Below are positions 33,888 to 46,680 of a DNA stretch of 64,000 nt, piece after piece. Numbering within the stretch: the first letter of the stretch is position 1; every line of letters starts with the position of its first letter. Position numbers and translations under genes: made by a program. The stretch is taken from contig JAFEVB010000004.1 of NCBI GenBank assembly GCA_032629725.1, positions 992,001 through 1,056,000 on the forward strand. The letters run 5' to 3'. The notes under the pieces were generated by a model that saw nothing but the letters and a program-made list of their open reading frames with translations, did no database searches and was not told the DNA's origin. Source of the stretch: Gremmenia infestans (lineage: Eukaryota; Ascomycota; Leotiomycetes; Helotiales; Hamatocanthoscyphaceae).

Positions 33888-35960
33888 ATGGCTCCCGCCG
33901 ATATGTAAGTACAGCTCTTGCCTCGACCATTCGACTGTGTAAACAAAATAAACCCTTCCTGACACCATACCCTCCCCACAGCAATGTCGACGTCCTTGTC
34001 ATCGGAGCTGGTCCAACAGGTCTTGGTGCTGCGAAGCGTCTAAACCAAGTCGTGAGATTCTCTCTTCACCGCCAGTATCGAATATAGTAATTGACCTTCG
34101 ACATCAGGACAGCGCATCATGGATGATAATTGACTCCAACGAGACTCCCGGTGGTCTGGCATCTACAGATGTCACTCCCGAAGGTTTCGTAAGTCTGCCG
34201 CTTTTCAATTGGAAGAAACACTAGCTAATGACCCTTTAGCTCTACGATGTTGGCGGACATGTTATCTTCTCCCACTACAAATACTTCGACGACTGCATTG
34301 ACGAGGCTCTCCCTAAGGCCGAGGACTGGTACACACACCAACGTATCTCATACGTGCGCCTAAAGTCACTCTGGGTCCCATACCCACTTCAAAATAATGT
34401 CTCCATGTTGCCACAAGAGGAGAAGCTCAAGTGTGTTGATGGAATGATCGATGCTGCTCTGATTGCTCGTACCGCCACGGAGAAGCCCAAGGATTTCGAT
34501 GAGTGGATTGTCAGAATGATGGGTACTGGGCTCGCAGATATCTTCATGAGACCATACAACTATAAAGTCTGGGCTGTCCCCACTACCAAGGTGAGCATGG
34601 ACCACAAATACGCACAAATGCGGGGAATTTGTACTGATGGATTTTATAGATGCAATGCCAATGGCTTGGAGAGCGTGTTGCAGCACCAGATGTTAAGACC
34701 TGTGTCAAGAATGTCATCTTGAACAAGTCTGCAGGCAACTGGGGTCCTAATGCCACCTTCCGTTTCCCTGCTCGTGATGGAACTGGTGGTATCTGGATTG
34801 CTGTTGCAAACACTCTGCACAAGGAGAAAACCCTCTTCGGTAAGCAGGGCGAGGTTTCCAAGGTTAACGCTGATGCCCACACTGTTACGTTGAAGAGCGG
34901 AAAGACCATTGGCTACAAGAAACTGATTACTACAATGGCTGTTGATCAACTTGTTGAGCAAATGGAAGACAAGGAGCTCGTATCTTTGAGCAAGGGTCTG
35001 TTCTACTCATCCACTCACGTCATTGGTGTTGGCATCAGAGGTGCCCGTCCTGAGAGAATTGGAGACAAGTGCTGGGTAAGTCATTACTAATTCTTCTCTT
35101 CCAAAAAATATTGTTCTAATTAGGATACAGCTCTACTTCCCAGAGGATGACTGCCCATTCTACCGAGCCACCATATTCTCCAACTACTCTCCATACAACC
35201 AGCCAGAAAAGTCTGTAAAGCTTGCAACCCAATCTATCGCAGACGGCAGCAAGCCCAAGTCCACTGAGCCCCAAGAGGGCCCTTACTGGTCCATCATGTT
35301 GGAAATCTCAGAATCTTCCATGAAACCAGTTGACCAGGCCAACCTCATGAGGGACTCTATTCAGGGTCTCATCAACACCGAGATGATCCGACCAGATGAT
35401 GAGATCGTCTCTACCTACCACCGTCGTTTTGACCACGGTTACCCAACTCCATCCCTAGAGCGTGAGGGTGTTCTCACGGAGCTTCTCCCCAAGCTCCAAG
35501 CCAAGGACATTTACTCCCGAGGTCGTTTCGGAAGCTGGAGATACGAGGTAAATAATTAAGTTTTCTGTTCTTCCTTGTCCTGCATTGATATTTTCAAAAA
35601 ACGATCCCTTGTCTCGGCCCTTGCTCTTTACAGAAGTATGATGCTAACCCGTCGTAGGTTGGCAACCAGGACCATTCGTTCATGTTGGGTGTGGAGGCTG
35701 CTGACCACATCGTGAACGGTGCCGTTGAATTGACTCTCAACTACCCCGACTTCGTCAACGGCCGCCACAACACCGAGAGACGACTTGTCGAGGGTGGCCA
35801 GGTCTTCAGCAACAAGGCTACTAACAAGGCTGATGCTGCTGGTGACGCCAAGGTCGTCGATATCGAAGCCAACAAGGCCGGTATCCCTGTTCGGGACAGA
35901 GCTTCCTCGAAGACTTCCTCGAGCGCTCACGCTAGAAAGTCATCTAAGAGTGTGAAGTAG
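33888..35960 (+). CDS. ugmA: UDP-galactopyranose mutase
   Basis: Seven exons: 33888-33904, 33982-34051, 34108-34188, 34240-34590, 34650-35075, 35131-35547 and 35658-35960, giving 554 residues. The N-terminal Rossmann motif VDVLVIGAGPTGLGAAKRL binds FAD, followed by NETPGGLAST and LYDVGGHVIFSHY, which hold flavin and substrate contacts in the family. FMRPYNYKVWAVP, MQCQWLGERVAAPD, FRFPARDGTGGIW and [20 protein letters not shown] are all recognisable UGM blocks. The enzyme interconverts UDP-galactopyranose and UDP-galactofuranose for cell-wall glycans. The C-terminal Ser/Lys tail after about residue 510 is somewhat longer than in Aspergillus UGM (about 510). The first coding exon is only 17 nt. 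Splice sites are canonical. Confidence 0.94.
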
Positions 35961-36888
35961 ACATGGCTAGAGCTAGATTTCTTAGACTAAAAGAATCTGA
36001 TGGGACTGAGATTATGTTTACACTGGGCTGGATGCATTACGGTATGATGGAAAACGGTGTGCGGTTTTTTTGCGAAGATACACACATTTGCTTTCGAGAT
36101 GCATCGCAAAGGGGATACCTCAATTTTGTAAGCGGTTCTTACATTAGTCAAGCGTAGAAAAATAGATGATGGCCTTATTCACAAAAAGAAGCAAATATTA
36201 TTGCGTGGGAAGTATTGAAGTAATTGATTGGCATAGATAGTCGCGTAAGAGAACACACAATGTCGCATTGCGAGTGCGGAATGGCAAATGGTGCGCGATA
36301 TACCGAAGCTCAGCCATATAATTAATAGCAATAGCCAAGAGTGCGGGACAGGCCTCCCTTGGCTTAGACTGTTCTGATGTGCACTAAGCAGCTAGATAGG
36401 ACTGTAGTACGGAGTAAGTACGCACAGAATATGATCGAATTGTGGCGGTGGCTGAAATGTGCGGGAAATCTACCGCCAAGTATGGAGTACGCTTGACTCG
36501 AAGCAACTCGAAGCAAGTCAAACTTCCAACAGAAAGCTTTCTAACCTTCTTTCTACGGAAACATCATCAGATAGGAAGCTTTTTATTTGGTCTCACGAAC
36601 TTTTCCATTATTTTTAGGTTGTTCTCATCCAACCTCGGACCCCTTGAATTTCCACCAAATACGTCATTCCTGACTTGGATCTACTTACAGTAGTAGTACC
36701 TAAGGTACCTAGAGTCTAGACACGCCTACACCACACTACTCTACACTACCTACAGGTATATTACGGACCACGCCGCGCAGAGAACAACATATTGTTTTTG
36801 CAAAGCCAGCATAAACACAACAAGACTTGAAGACATGACTTGAAGCGCGAAGAGGGCAAGCGTGTAGTGTAGTTCAACCAGGCAAGGC
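35961..36888. other. Intergenic before the hybrid histidine kinase
   Basis: 928 bp of 3' flank and promoter. TACCTAAGGTACCTA near 36700 is a short inverted repeat. No gene is supported. Confidence 0.4.
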
Positions 36889-39800
36889 ATGGATGGCAGT
36901 GTTGCCTTAGGGGACGATCATCTAGATCCGCCCGCAAGACTGTATGAGCGCCTACGCCAGATTTCAGGGTACGAATGGGACGAAGATCTAGAGCCTTTTC
37001 ATTCAAGTTTTGATAATTGGTAAAGCCTCCCACCCATCTATATCAGACACCGAAAAGCTTGAATGCTGATGCTGTATGTATAGGCAAGTCTTCGGCATCA
37101 AAATCCACTCCCCAAAACAAGATGCGAACCACCACACCCACGAAAAAGGAAGCCTTTCCCGCTCCCGGCCAACCTCAAAGCATAGCTCTTCACCCTCCCT
37201 AAAGCTCGGCAGCAAGAAAACAGACGCGAGCGACAGCGACAGCGACACGGGCGATGAGCGAGTCTTGCACGAGCATAGCACTATTGTTGCGCGCATCTCC
37301 ATACACGCCCTGCGCGAGGAGCGTACATACCACATCTGCAAGAATCTAATCAAGTCCGCGGATCCAGAAGGAGACCACATAGTCCGGCCCTTGGAAATTA
37401 CTCGACTCGCGAGTCAGCAGGGTGACAAGGGCCCGATTGTTGTGTGTATTTTTGAGAACCCGGGACCGAATTATTTGCCAAGGGTTATTGATTATGGACC
37501 TGCGTGGTATACGGGTCGGAGGGTGGGAGACGCGTTGGAGGCCTTTAGAAATGACTTTGTACCGATGGAAAAGGTGCCGTTGCAGACCTTCCTGGATTTT
37601 GCGATTGGGGCGACGGAGTGTCTTGAGATTCTGCATCATGGTCAGCGGATTGTACATGGGGAAATTAGAGGGGATGCCTTTCACATGAATCTGGAAACGG
37701 GAAATGTGAAGCTTATCAACTTCGGTTCTGGCCTAAGGACGTTCGAGCATGGCCTTACAAGCACGGGGTGGTCTGCCTTGTCTAGGGAAGTGGGTGCGAA
37801 GAATAAACTCTCGTTCATGAGTCCGGAGCAGACGGGACGTATGCCTGCTGAACCGGACAGTCGGACGGATATATATTCTCTAGGGATACTCTTTTGGACT
37901 ATGCTTACACAGCAGGCTGCTTTCGAAGGCGAGACGCCGATGGATATTATCCAGGGAGTTTTAGGACGCCGACTTCCTACTGTGTCGAGCATCAGAATCG
38001 ATGTCCCAGATGTCATCGGGAGAATCATTCAAAAGATGACTGCGAAATCTATTGGTGATCGTTACCATTCAGCTAGTGGCCTACGACACGATCTCGTAGA
38101 AGTTCGAACGCTTTTGGGGGCTGGGAATTCCGCGGCGCTTCAACACTGGCAAATCGCTACTAAAGACGTCTCTTCATTTTTCATATTGCCGACAGTCATG
38201 ATTGGGAGGTCAGATGAGCATGACGAAGTGGTCAAAGTCATTGATAAAGTTTCACGGCGGCACGTTGTTGGACAGAAGCAAGATGTCTATAGCATATCTT
38301 CTTCGTCTAGTCTGTCTCAGGAACGTCTCGACGATCTGAATGCTGCAAATACTGCAATCCTCGAAACATCCAGTGAAGAGGTCACAAGCTCCCCCGGAAA
38401 TCAATCGAACTCTCTGGGGTTGTCAAAGTCAAACTCTATTAGTACCGGTGGTCTTTCAGGGGAACAAAGAGACTATAGGAGTGGATCAAGTCAACTGAGG
38501 GGGGCACCAAGTTCTGCGGAAAACTTGGATTTCTCAAGCGACCTCCACTCCGAAAGGAGTGGATCAAGTCAATTAAGACCCCCAAGCTCTGCGGAAAACG
38601 TAGAATTTTCTGGCCGATCAAGTGCCATGCCTAAGCCCTGGGAGAAAAACAACTCGCTAACCATGGACTCGAGGAGTACGCGTGACAGCATGAATTCAGA
38701 AGCTGGAGTTGGCGGAGGTACGAGATCAAGTTCGGATAGCGTGGGGAGTCTGGCCAACAGACATAACACCCAAAAGTTCCGCCGAAAAGGGCGCTGTGAG
38801 GTTGTTGGAATTTCAGGGGCTGCGGGTTTGGGAAAGAGCTGTCTCGTACACTCTGTACAGGTTGAAGCGCGCCGGAGAGGTTATTTTGCTTCTTCAAAAT
38901 TCGATAGGGCAAAGAAAACCCCTTTCGGGCCAGTTCTGAAATTGCTATCCAGTCTTTTCAAACAGGTGTTTTCCGAGAGCAACACAGACACGCCTTTTCA
39001 CCAAATACTCAAGCAATACGTCAGACCAGCCTGGCCGATGCTACACAAAGTCCTCGGCCTTCCCGAGTTTCTGATCGGTGCATTGCCCACTGCGACTAAA
39101 CTTAAATCACATCATGCGTCTGAGTCAATACATTCAAGCTCAGTGTCCCAAGCATACAACAAGAGCGTACGATCCGAGTGGAAGCAACGCGAATTGTCAT
39201 CGTCAAGCTCCCATGGTAGTCTTTACAACAAGGCCCTTGGCACCCAAAACTCGCAGGACTTCCTTCGAGCTGGCTCATCAACGAAATCCATGCGGCTAAT
39301 GAACACTTTCCTAGACGTCTTGCGTGTGTTCACGCAGCATAAGTTCATCTGTGTCTGCTTAGATGACCTGCAGTTCGCAGATGATGAATCCCTGGATCTG
39401 ATAACGCAAATTGTCGCGGCGAGGATGAAGATGGTGATTTTGGTCACTTATCGACCTGACGAGATTCTTCCGGAGAAAATAAAAGGAATCATCGAACCTC
39501 CAAATACAGAGGGTATCAGTTTGCACGCCCAAATCACTCTTGTACTGGTTAGTGCTGACATTTCTACAGAATATATAAAAAGGAGTGGTGTTGGTGTCAC
39601 TCGAATTACATTAAAACCCCTGACTGAAGACGATATCATCACATTTGTGGCTGCGACCCTTTGTCGACCAAAAGAAGATGTCATTCCCCTAGCAGCAGTG
39701 ATCCAGTCCAAAACGGCCGGCAACCCCTTTTATATGAGAGAAATGCTCGATACGTGCCACCGAAAGCAATGCATATGGTATGATTACAAGCAAAGCACTT

Positions 39801-42800
39801 GGTGTTTTAGCTTGGACAGAATCTTTAAGCAATTTCAAACGGAGAATTATCATGAAACGCTGAACAATGACTTCGTCACGGGCCGCCTTAATGAGTTACC
39901 ACCTGCTTCAAGGGCGATATTGGCATGGGCATCGATATTGGGAGCATCTTTCTCGTTTGAACTGATCCAAAGACTACTTAGTGGAGAATTTGACTTTGAG
40001 GAGTTGGGCATCGTTTCACCGGAAGACTTCAAACCCTATGCATTAACGTATTCGCAAGAGGAGGCTGTCGAAGGGCTTCAAGCGACAATCCAAGCATATA
40101 TAATCGTTGCTACCAATGACGATGATCGCTTCCGATTTGCTCATGATCGGTATAGTCAGGCGGCACTATCTCTTGCCGAATGCAATGCATCGAGAATGCA
40201 TTTCATAATCGCACAGACGCTCCTGAAGTACTACTCTGCTCAAGAAGGAAGTCGGGATGATACGGCGATGCATGTCGCCAAGTCTGTAAACATCATCAAC
40301 GAGCGTGTGCTACATAGGCAATCTTTCAGGAAGCTTTTATTCGACGTTGCACAATCTAGCGCTGAAAGTGGCGCCAGATCTACAGCGGCCAAATTATATG
40401 CCAGTTGTTTTGCCCTTCTCCAAAATGATCCATGGGAAGAGGGGGCTCCCGACGTCTATTACGATGAGACTCTTCAGCTGTATGTAAGGGCGGCGGAATG
40501 CTATCTCTACTTGGGGCAATATAAAGACGCTAAGCGCCTCTTGGCTACAGTATTTGCAAAGGCAAGGACTCCCGTCGATAAGTCACCTGCTTGGGTGCTG
40601 CAATCAAGAGTCTTTGCTCAAGAAGGTGACTCGCCAGCAGCTTTCCAGGCTTTGAAGCAATGTCTTCTTGACTTGAACGTTATTGTCGATGACGAGCCTA
40701 GCTTCGAGAAATGCGACTTGGGATTCGAACGTTTGTCTCTCAAGATTCAGTCAATGGATTCCGACAGTCTGGTAACAAAGCCGATGGCCAAAGACTCGAA
40801 TATTGCTGCGGTGGGTGCTGTCTTGGTAGAGACTACAAGTGCCGCATACTGGACAGATAGTTTAATCTTCTACCAGATAACCTTAGTCATGGTAAATACG
40901 CAGTTAACCCATGGAAACTTCCCTCAGGCAGGTATGGGATACTTGCATCTCGCATCGATCGCTATTACCCGGTTCACTATGATCACTTTCGCAACTGAGA
41001 TGGGCAAGATTTCCTTGGAGCTGATGAATCGATGGCGAGACCCTTATACCATGGGTCGAGGTGGAACCATTTATTCGCTCTTTGTCGGACATATTCACAC
41101 AAGCCTCCAACAGTCGATCAGACAGCTAGAAGGAGCTTTGGAATATGCTATTCAGGCCGGCGATCGGATCTCTACGATCCTGAATTTCGGAGTTGTTGCT
41201 AATCTTAAGTTTTTCGCCTCGGAAAATATGGTGGATCTTGAGAACTTCATCCAGTATGGCTGCGAAGAGATACATAATTGGCAATTCGACCCTAGGGGCG
41301 GCACGATGGCTATTGCTATTCGCCAGGCATGCCGCGCGATGCAAGGAAAGACTGTTACATATAGCGCGCTGGACATTATGAGCGACGAAGCGCACAACTC
41401 ATTGCAGTACAAGTCTTGGTTGAAAACGACACTCAGATCCCCTGACCGCTCACTTTTATTCTATGAGGGCATGGAAATGGTTCCGCTGGTCTTGTATGGC
41501 TATTATCCGAGAGCTATTGAGTTGGGAAACACTTTGCTCAAGAACGTTGACCTCATATGGTCTGCGAGGAATACCCGGCAGATTATGTTATTGCACGGAT
41601 TGGCTCTCTGTGGCGTAATGTGGAGCAAGTTGTCGCACCCTCTACGTGCGCTCAAGGAAGATCAATCAGTCGAAGTTAGAAAAAGCATCGCAGTCAATCA
41701 CCAACCTTCCGAGATTGATCTTGTCAAAGAGACTGCCGATGTGGTCAAGCAAGTGAAGTACCTGAAGAAAAATATCGAGGACTGGCAGACTGTCAATGAT
41801 GTCAATTATCTGGCTTGGTCGACATTGCTCGCTGCTCAGATTGCCGAATTGGAGGATGACCATGGTAAAGCTCTGGCCTACTACGAGAAATCGCTGGATC
41901 ACGCTTCATCAAATGGGTTCATTTTCGAAGAAGCTCTTGGCAATCACCTGTTTGCAAGTTTCTTCCTCCGAGCCGGTTCTAGGCGGGCCGCAAAAGCGTC
42001 GTTGCATGACGCCGTCCGACTATTTCGGCAACTCGGTGCTATTGGTGTTGTTAAGTACATCGAGGATGAGCACTGTCTCTTGTTGCAAGGACCAACCCAA
42101 AACATGCGAACTGCAGAAGCTGGTTGCCAGACCGACTTTGCTGGAGACTCGGCGCCTGTGCGGTATAGGACACTCGAAGGTGATGAGGATGATGAGCGCC
42201 AGCAGACTCGTATTTTGATTACTGAGAGCAAGGGTGACAGAATTGATGCTTGGCAAGGAGGGTCAGCGCGGGCTGATGCGGGTTCTGGACTGCCTGCTCT
42301 GGACATGTTGGATTTAACGTCAATTCTCGAAAGCTCTCAAGTCATCTCAAGCGTACTTCAGGTTGACCAGCTTCTCAAGACCATGTGCGAAATTATTCTG
42401 CAAAATTGTGGTGGCCTAGCAACTTCAGCAGCTATCGTTGTCGAGGAGGATGACCCAACTCCTGGCTGGAGCATTGCTGCCAGTGGAGATCCGGAAAGAG
42501 GTGCCAAAGCTCACATTCCCGGACTTCCTCTGCGTGAAACTCCTCTTGTGGCTGAAGGCGTCATTCTGTACTGCACACGTTTTAGAGAAACTGTGTTCCT
42601 CTCAGACATTCTCCGTGATGAACGCTTCAGTAATGTCACCGAGGCGTGGTCAGCGCGAAATCCCGTTGGCAAATCAGTAATCGCTATACCGATTGTTCAT
42701 GGCGATAAGCCTCTTTTGGGTGTTCTCTACCTCGAGGGAGAGGTAAATGCGTTTACGGACCGCAACCTTACTGTACTACAATTGCTTGTCAACCAGATTG

Positions 42801-44476
42801 GCATCAGTTACTCCAATGCACTGACGCTGAAGGAGGTCAAGAAGGTTTCTGCTTTCAACACTTCTATGGTCGATATGCAAAAGAAGGCGCTCAAGAAGGC
42901 CCAAGAAGCTGAGGTCAAAGCGAAGAAGGCTGAAGCGGAAGCACTTGCTAGTGTGAAGCTAGCCGAGGAAGCTGCCAAAGCGAAGTCTATCTTTCTGGCA
43001 AATGTATCGCACGAGCTTCGGACGCCACTCAACGGTGTGATTGGAAATTCAGAGCTTCTGAGGGATTGCAATCTGAGCAAGGAGCAGTCTGAATTGGCAG
43101 ATTCCATTCGTGTCTCAGCTGACCTGTTGCTCACTGTCATCAACGATATCCTTGATTTCTCGAGGATGGAGGCCGACAAGATGGAACTTTGTATCGAGTC
43201 ATTCAAGCCTGATGAAATGATCCGTGAGATCGTGCGATCTGTATCTTACAGCTATCGCGACAAGAAACGGCTCAAGAATATCGAGATCCTACAGGACGTC
43301 AACCTACCGGATTTGTTGATCTATGGAGATCCCGTGCGATTACATCAAGTGCTGGGCAATCTAATAGGTAACAGTATGAAGTTCACTGAGATGGGCTCAA
43401 TCACTGTCGGTGCACGGTGCGATGAGCAGACCAAAGAATCAGCCACCTTGACATTCTGGGTCAAGGACAGCGGCATCGGCATTCCATCTCAGCAGCTCGT
43501 CAAATTGTTCAAACCTTTCAGTCAAGCGGACGCCAGCACAGCTCGAAAATATGGAGGAAGTGGTCTTGGTCTCAGTATTTGCAAATCACTCATCGAGTCC
43601 ATGATGGGAGGCCATATCCACCTCGAAAGTGTCGAGTTTCAAGGAACAACCGCCTGGTTCACCGTTACATTCAAGAAAATAGATGAATCGACACAAAAAA
43701 CTCCTACTCTCCATAATGGCATGGAACAGCGACGGGATCCAATGGCCAAATATTCGCCCGTCGTGCAGTCTACTGCTGCATACTCGGACTACTCGCACAT
43801 CCCCCGGGAAGAACTACGTATCTGCGTTGCGGAAGACAATCGCATTAACCAAAAAATTGCGATTCAATTCCTCCAGAAGTTAGGCTATAAACATGTCCAC
43901 GCCTACGACAACGGCCTCGAAGCCGTCGAAGGGCTACGGAAGAAAGCAAAAGAAAATGAACCGTACCACATAATACTCATGGACGTCCAGATGCCCGTAC
44001 TAGACGGCTACGAAGCAACAAAATTGCTCCGGCGCGACCCGGTCGAAGTTGTGCGCAGCATACTCGTGATTGCTATGACGGCCTCAGCGATCCAAGGTGA
44101 TAGAGAGAAATGTCTTGAGGCGGGCATGAACGACTACCTTGCAAAACCGGTCCGTGTAGGCGTGCTGCAGAATAAATTGGATCAGTACTTAGAACAGGTT
44201 AATTATCCCCGCCCCCAACCATTCACTCTATTTTTAATTTCATTTTAATCTAATACGATGTAACAGCCACACGTCGATGTACCTAACCTGCATGCAACCG
44301 CGCGAAAGGTTGCGAATAGCGTTCTCAACGGCTCAGCATCTCAGCATCCACCTGCCCCTATAGATAATCCAAATCGGGTGAGTAGTGATCTTGCGATGCA
44401 GCTACGACGACATGGGCCACTGAACGACGATGAGGAACCGAGTTCGGAAACTAGGTCTGGCAACGCGACTAAGTAA
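36889..44476 (+). CDS. Hybrid histidine kinase with kinase-like, AAA and GAF domains (fungal group X type)
   Basis: Three exons: 36889-37019, 37084-44197 and 44267-44476, giving 2484 residues. Order: N-terminal block (LYERLRQISGYEWDEDLEPF), Ser/Thr-kinase-like domain (residues about 110-390) with FMSPEQTGRMPAEPDSRTDIYSLG, Ser-rich linker, AAA ATPase with Walker A GAAGLGKS (about 620) and Walker B-like VCLDDLQFAD (about 800), long helical/TPR-like region, GAF (about 1785-1960), coiled coil, HisKA with SHELRTPLNG (His about 2020), HATPase (GNLIGNSMKF, KDSGIGIP, GGSGLGLSI), and receiver domain (VAEDNRINQK, Asp about 2344 in ILMDVQMPVLDGYEA, then DYLAKPVR). This is the architecture of fungal group X kinases, related to S. 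pombe Mak2/Mak3, which act in oxidative-stress phosphorelay. Intron 1 rebuilds DNWQVFG in frame. Intron 2 links the receiver to a disordered 70-residue tail. Confidence 0.92.
38477..38630 (+). repeat. Tandem duplication in the linker of the histidine kinase gene
   Basis: Two adjacent units about 78 nt long (38477-38554 and 38555-38630) encode RSGSSQLRGAPSSAENLDF and RSGSSQLRPPSSAENVEF. The copies keep the reading frame and lie in the disordered Ser-rich linker between the kinase-like and AAA domains. Confidence 0.8.
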
Positions 44477-46680
44477 AGATGGGAGGCTGGAGGACGTGGG
44501 AAGGGATAGTTAGTAGTCTTGTTAAGCAGGATCCGGAAAAGAGATGACGGAATTGTTTCGAATTGGCGTGTATCATTGATGGGATAGGGATTGCATGGCA
44601 TGCTGGGAACACATTATATACATATACACCTGCGCTTTTTTACTTTTGATTAGCGGGGCGTTGGGGTTTGTCATGACTGGTTTGGAGGATGAAAGGGGTA
44701 CATATGGGTCGTGTGATTTTTTTGGGTGGGATGAGGAGGATGATACCAGACGGTGTTACGATCAGGCAACACATAGAATTGGAAACGTTTATAAAGAGCC
44801 CTGCATTATCGATCAAGGATTTTGCTTAGTACCTGCCTGTTGTGAATGCAGAGCTGAGAAAAAGGGGGACCATGGCTGGCTAATGAACGCTAGCATCTTT
44901 TGGTTTTGGGGTAACGTCGCTGGTTGCTCTGCACATCGGAATAAGTAAGTGCCTGCGTAGACAAAAGTCTAAGGACCCTTTCTGATTCATTCATTCATTC
45001 GTTTGTATCGATTCAGCTGCTATTACGTTCGAAGTTCTCTACTGTCAACAAACACTTTGCTGTCATTAATGCTGGTACTGCACTTTTTGGTTCACACTGC
45101 TGAGGGGAGATCTGATTCTGACCATTCTGCTATATCCACACTCAAACTGGTTGGAAGATCCAAATGGACCGAACTAAAAGCCCAGCACTGTCATAATGGG
45201 GGCCGGGGAGGGGGGTTAAAAAGTAGATGGTTGTCCTTTTTTCTAGCTATCGGTTCAGTTAGACGTGGGAGCAATGCCATTGCCAGATGACCGTTATTGA
45301 GCTAATACTGGTTTTTTGTTGCAATATGATGGGACTTATATAGCTGGGTTTCGGAGCTTCAAAGATGTTGATTTTTGGACGTCTTTACATGGTGAAAAAG
45401 TGTTCAAAATATATTGCGGAACTTGGGCTGGAAATTTTGGATGGGGAAAGAAGCAAAGTGGGCAGGCACGAGGGCTGTGAGAGGATGCTATAAGTACCTC
45501 GGGAGATGACCCTTGAAGACTTCCGGCCAACTGTCGTACATTGTCCACCCCAGAAACATCGAGACTCTAATGTAAGATTTGTATGTAGGAGATAAGACAT
45601 GTCGTCCCTTTAAGTAGTATGCGACAAGATAAGGGAAGCCGGGGCAGGACAACACTTGCGCAAGTTGGTATCAGAGAAAGGGAAGACCGTGATGTGTCGT
45701 CATCACATTAAATCAGACTCGGTAGATTTTGAGTTTTGATCGAAACAGGCGGTATCTGCTGTCAAGTTTAACTTACGGTCAATTTGAACTATTCCTCTGC
45801 ATTCCAGTTAAAACCAGCAGCTTGAATTTGCTTGGCGGTCTTGAAAAAGAAGGACCAAGGATGTTGGTGTGCATCTATATGTCTTTCCAACTTCGAAATG
45901 GCCGCGAGAGCATGGTCTTCATGGTTTGAACCCTGTGAGTAAGTTGGCTGCTTCAGTGATCGAAGCTCGTATCGTTTTTAATAGAAAGGTGCACTTTAAC
46001 GCGACAGTATCATTGTAATCTACTACGAAGTTGAAAGCAGTTCTTCGGGGGTAGAGAATCCATCAGTGAATCCTGAGCTCATAAAGTTAGGAAGAGCCAC
46101 AACTAAGTTGTAGTTCATGGTTGCAAGTAAAAGTTACAATTTCCTTATCACTAGCTGTGGGCAAAGAGGCTGCCACTGTAAAGTGAGTATATTAGGGTCA
46201 AGCATGCCATTTATGCTCTTCCACATTTAGCCAGAATAAATCAGTGGCGCTTGGGAAAATATATTTGGCGCACGAAAAACGCTCCATGCTCCATATTCGG
46301 ACCTCGTCATCTCGAGATAAGCTTGGAACCTCACCACTTGATATAGTAGATATCTCATAGTGTTTGTCTGAAGGTCAGCCAACGAATACTATTATTGACA
46401 GCAGATAAAACGCGATAACAATTCTGGGAAAGCATTGTATAAATTAGCTAGTATAAGGTGTGGCTATTAGTTACACCTTTTTTCTATTCTTGATTTAGTA
46501 TTCTTTTTGTCAAAGCATAATGCTAGCAATTTCTTAGCCTCCGCTGACCTCTCTCTAAGTCTCTAGTATGAGCTGTGACAGGATTTGCTATAAAAGAGTG
46601 TATCATATAATGTCCAGCCAGGACTCAAATCCCAACTCCATTAAAGGTATTGACATGATGAAAAAGGCCCAACATAGAAC
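44477..46680. other. 2.2 kb gene-free stretch downstream of two converging genes
   Basis: Convergent flanks of the histidine kinase and the TPR-CHAT gene. A 117-codon frame (44595-44948) was considered and not accepted. The part from about 45950 to 46650 is AT-rich. No repeat or RNA gene was seen. Confidence 0.4.

Noticed and set aside
44595..44948. 117-codon plus-strand frame with a hydrophobic start and several Cys, resembling a small secreted protein
   Set aside because: It lies in the immediate 3' flank of the histidine kinase gene, the supposed signal peptide is imperfect, Cys spacing is irregular, and there is no supporting splice or family signal.
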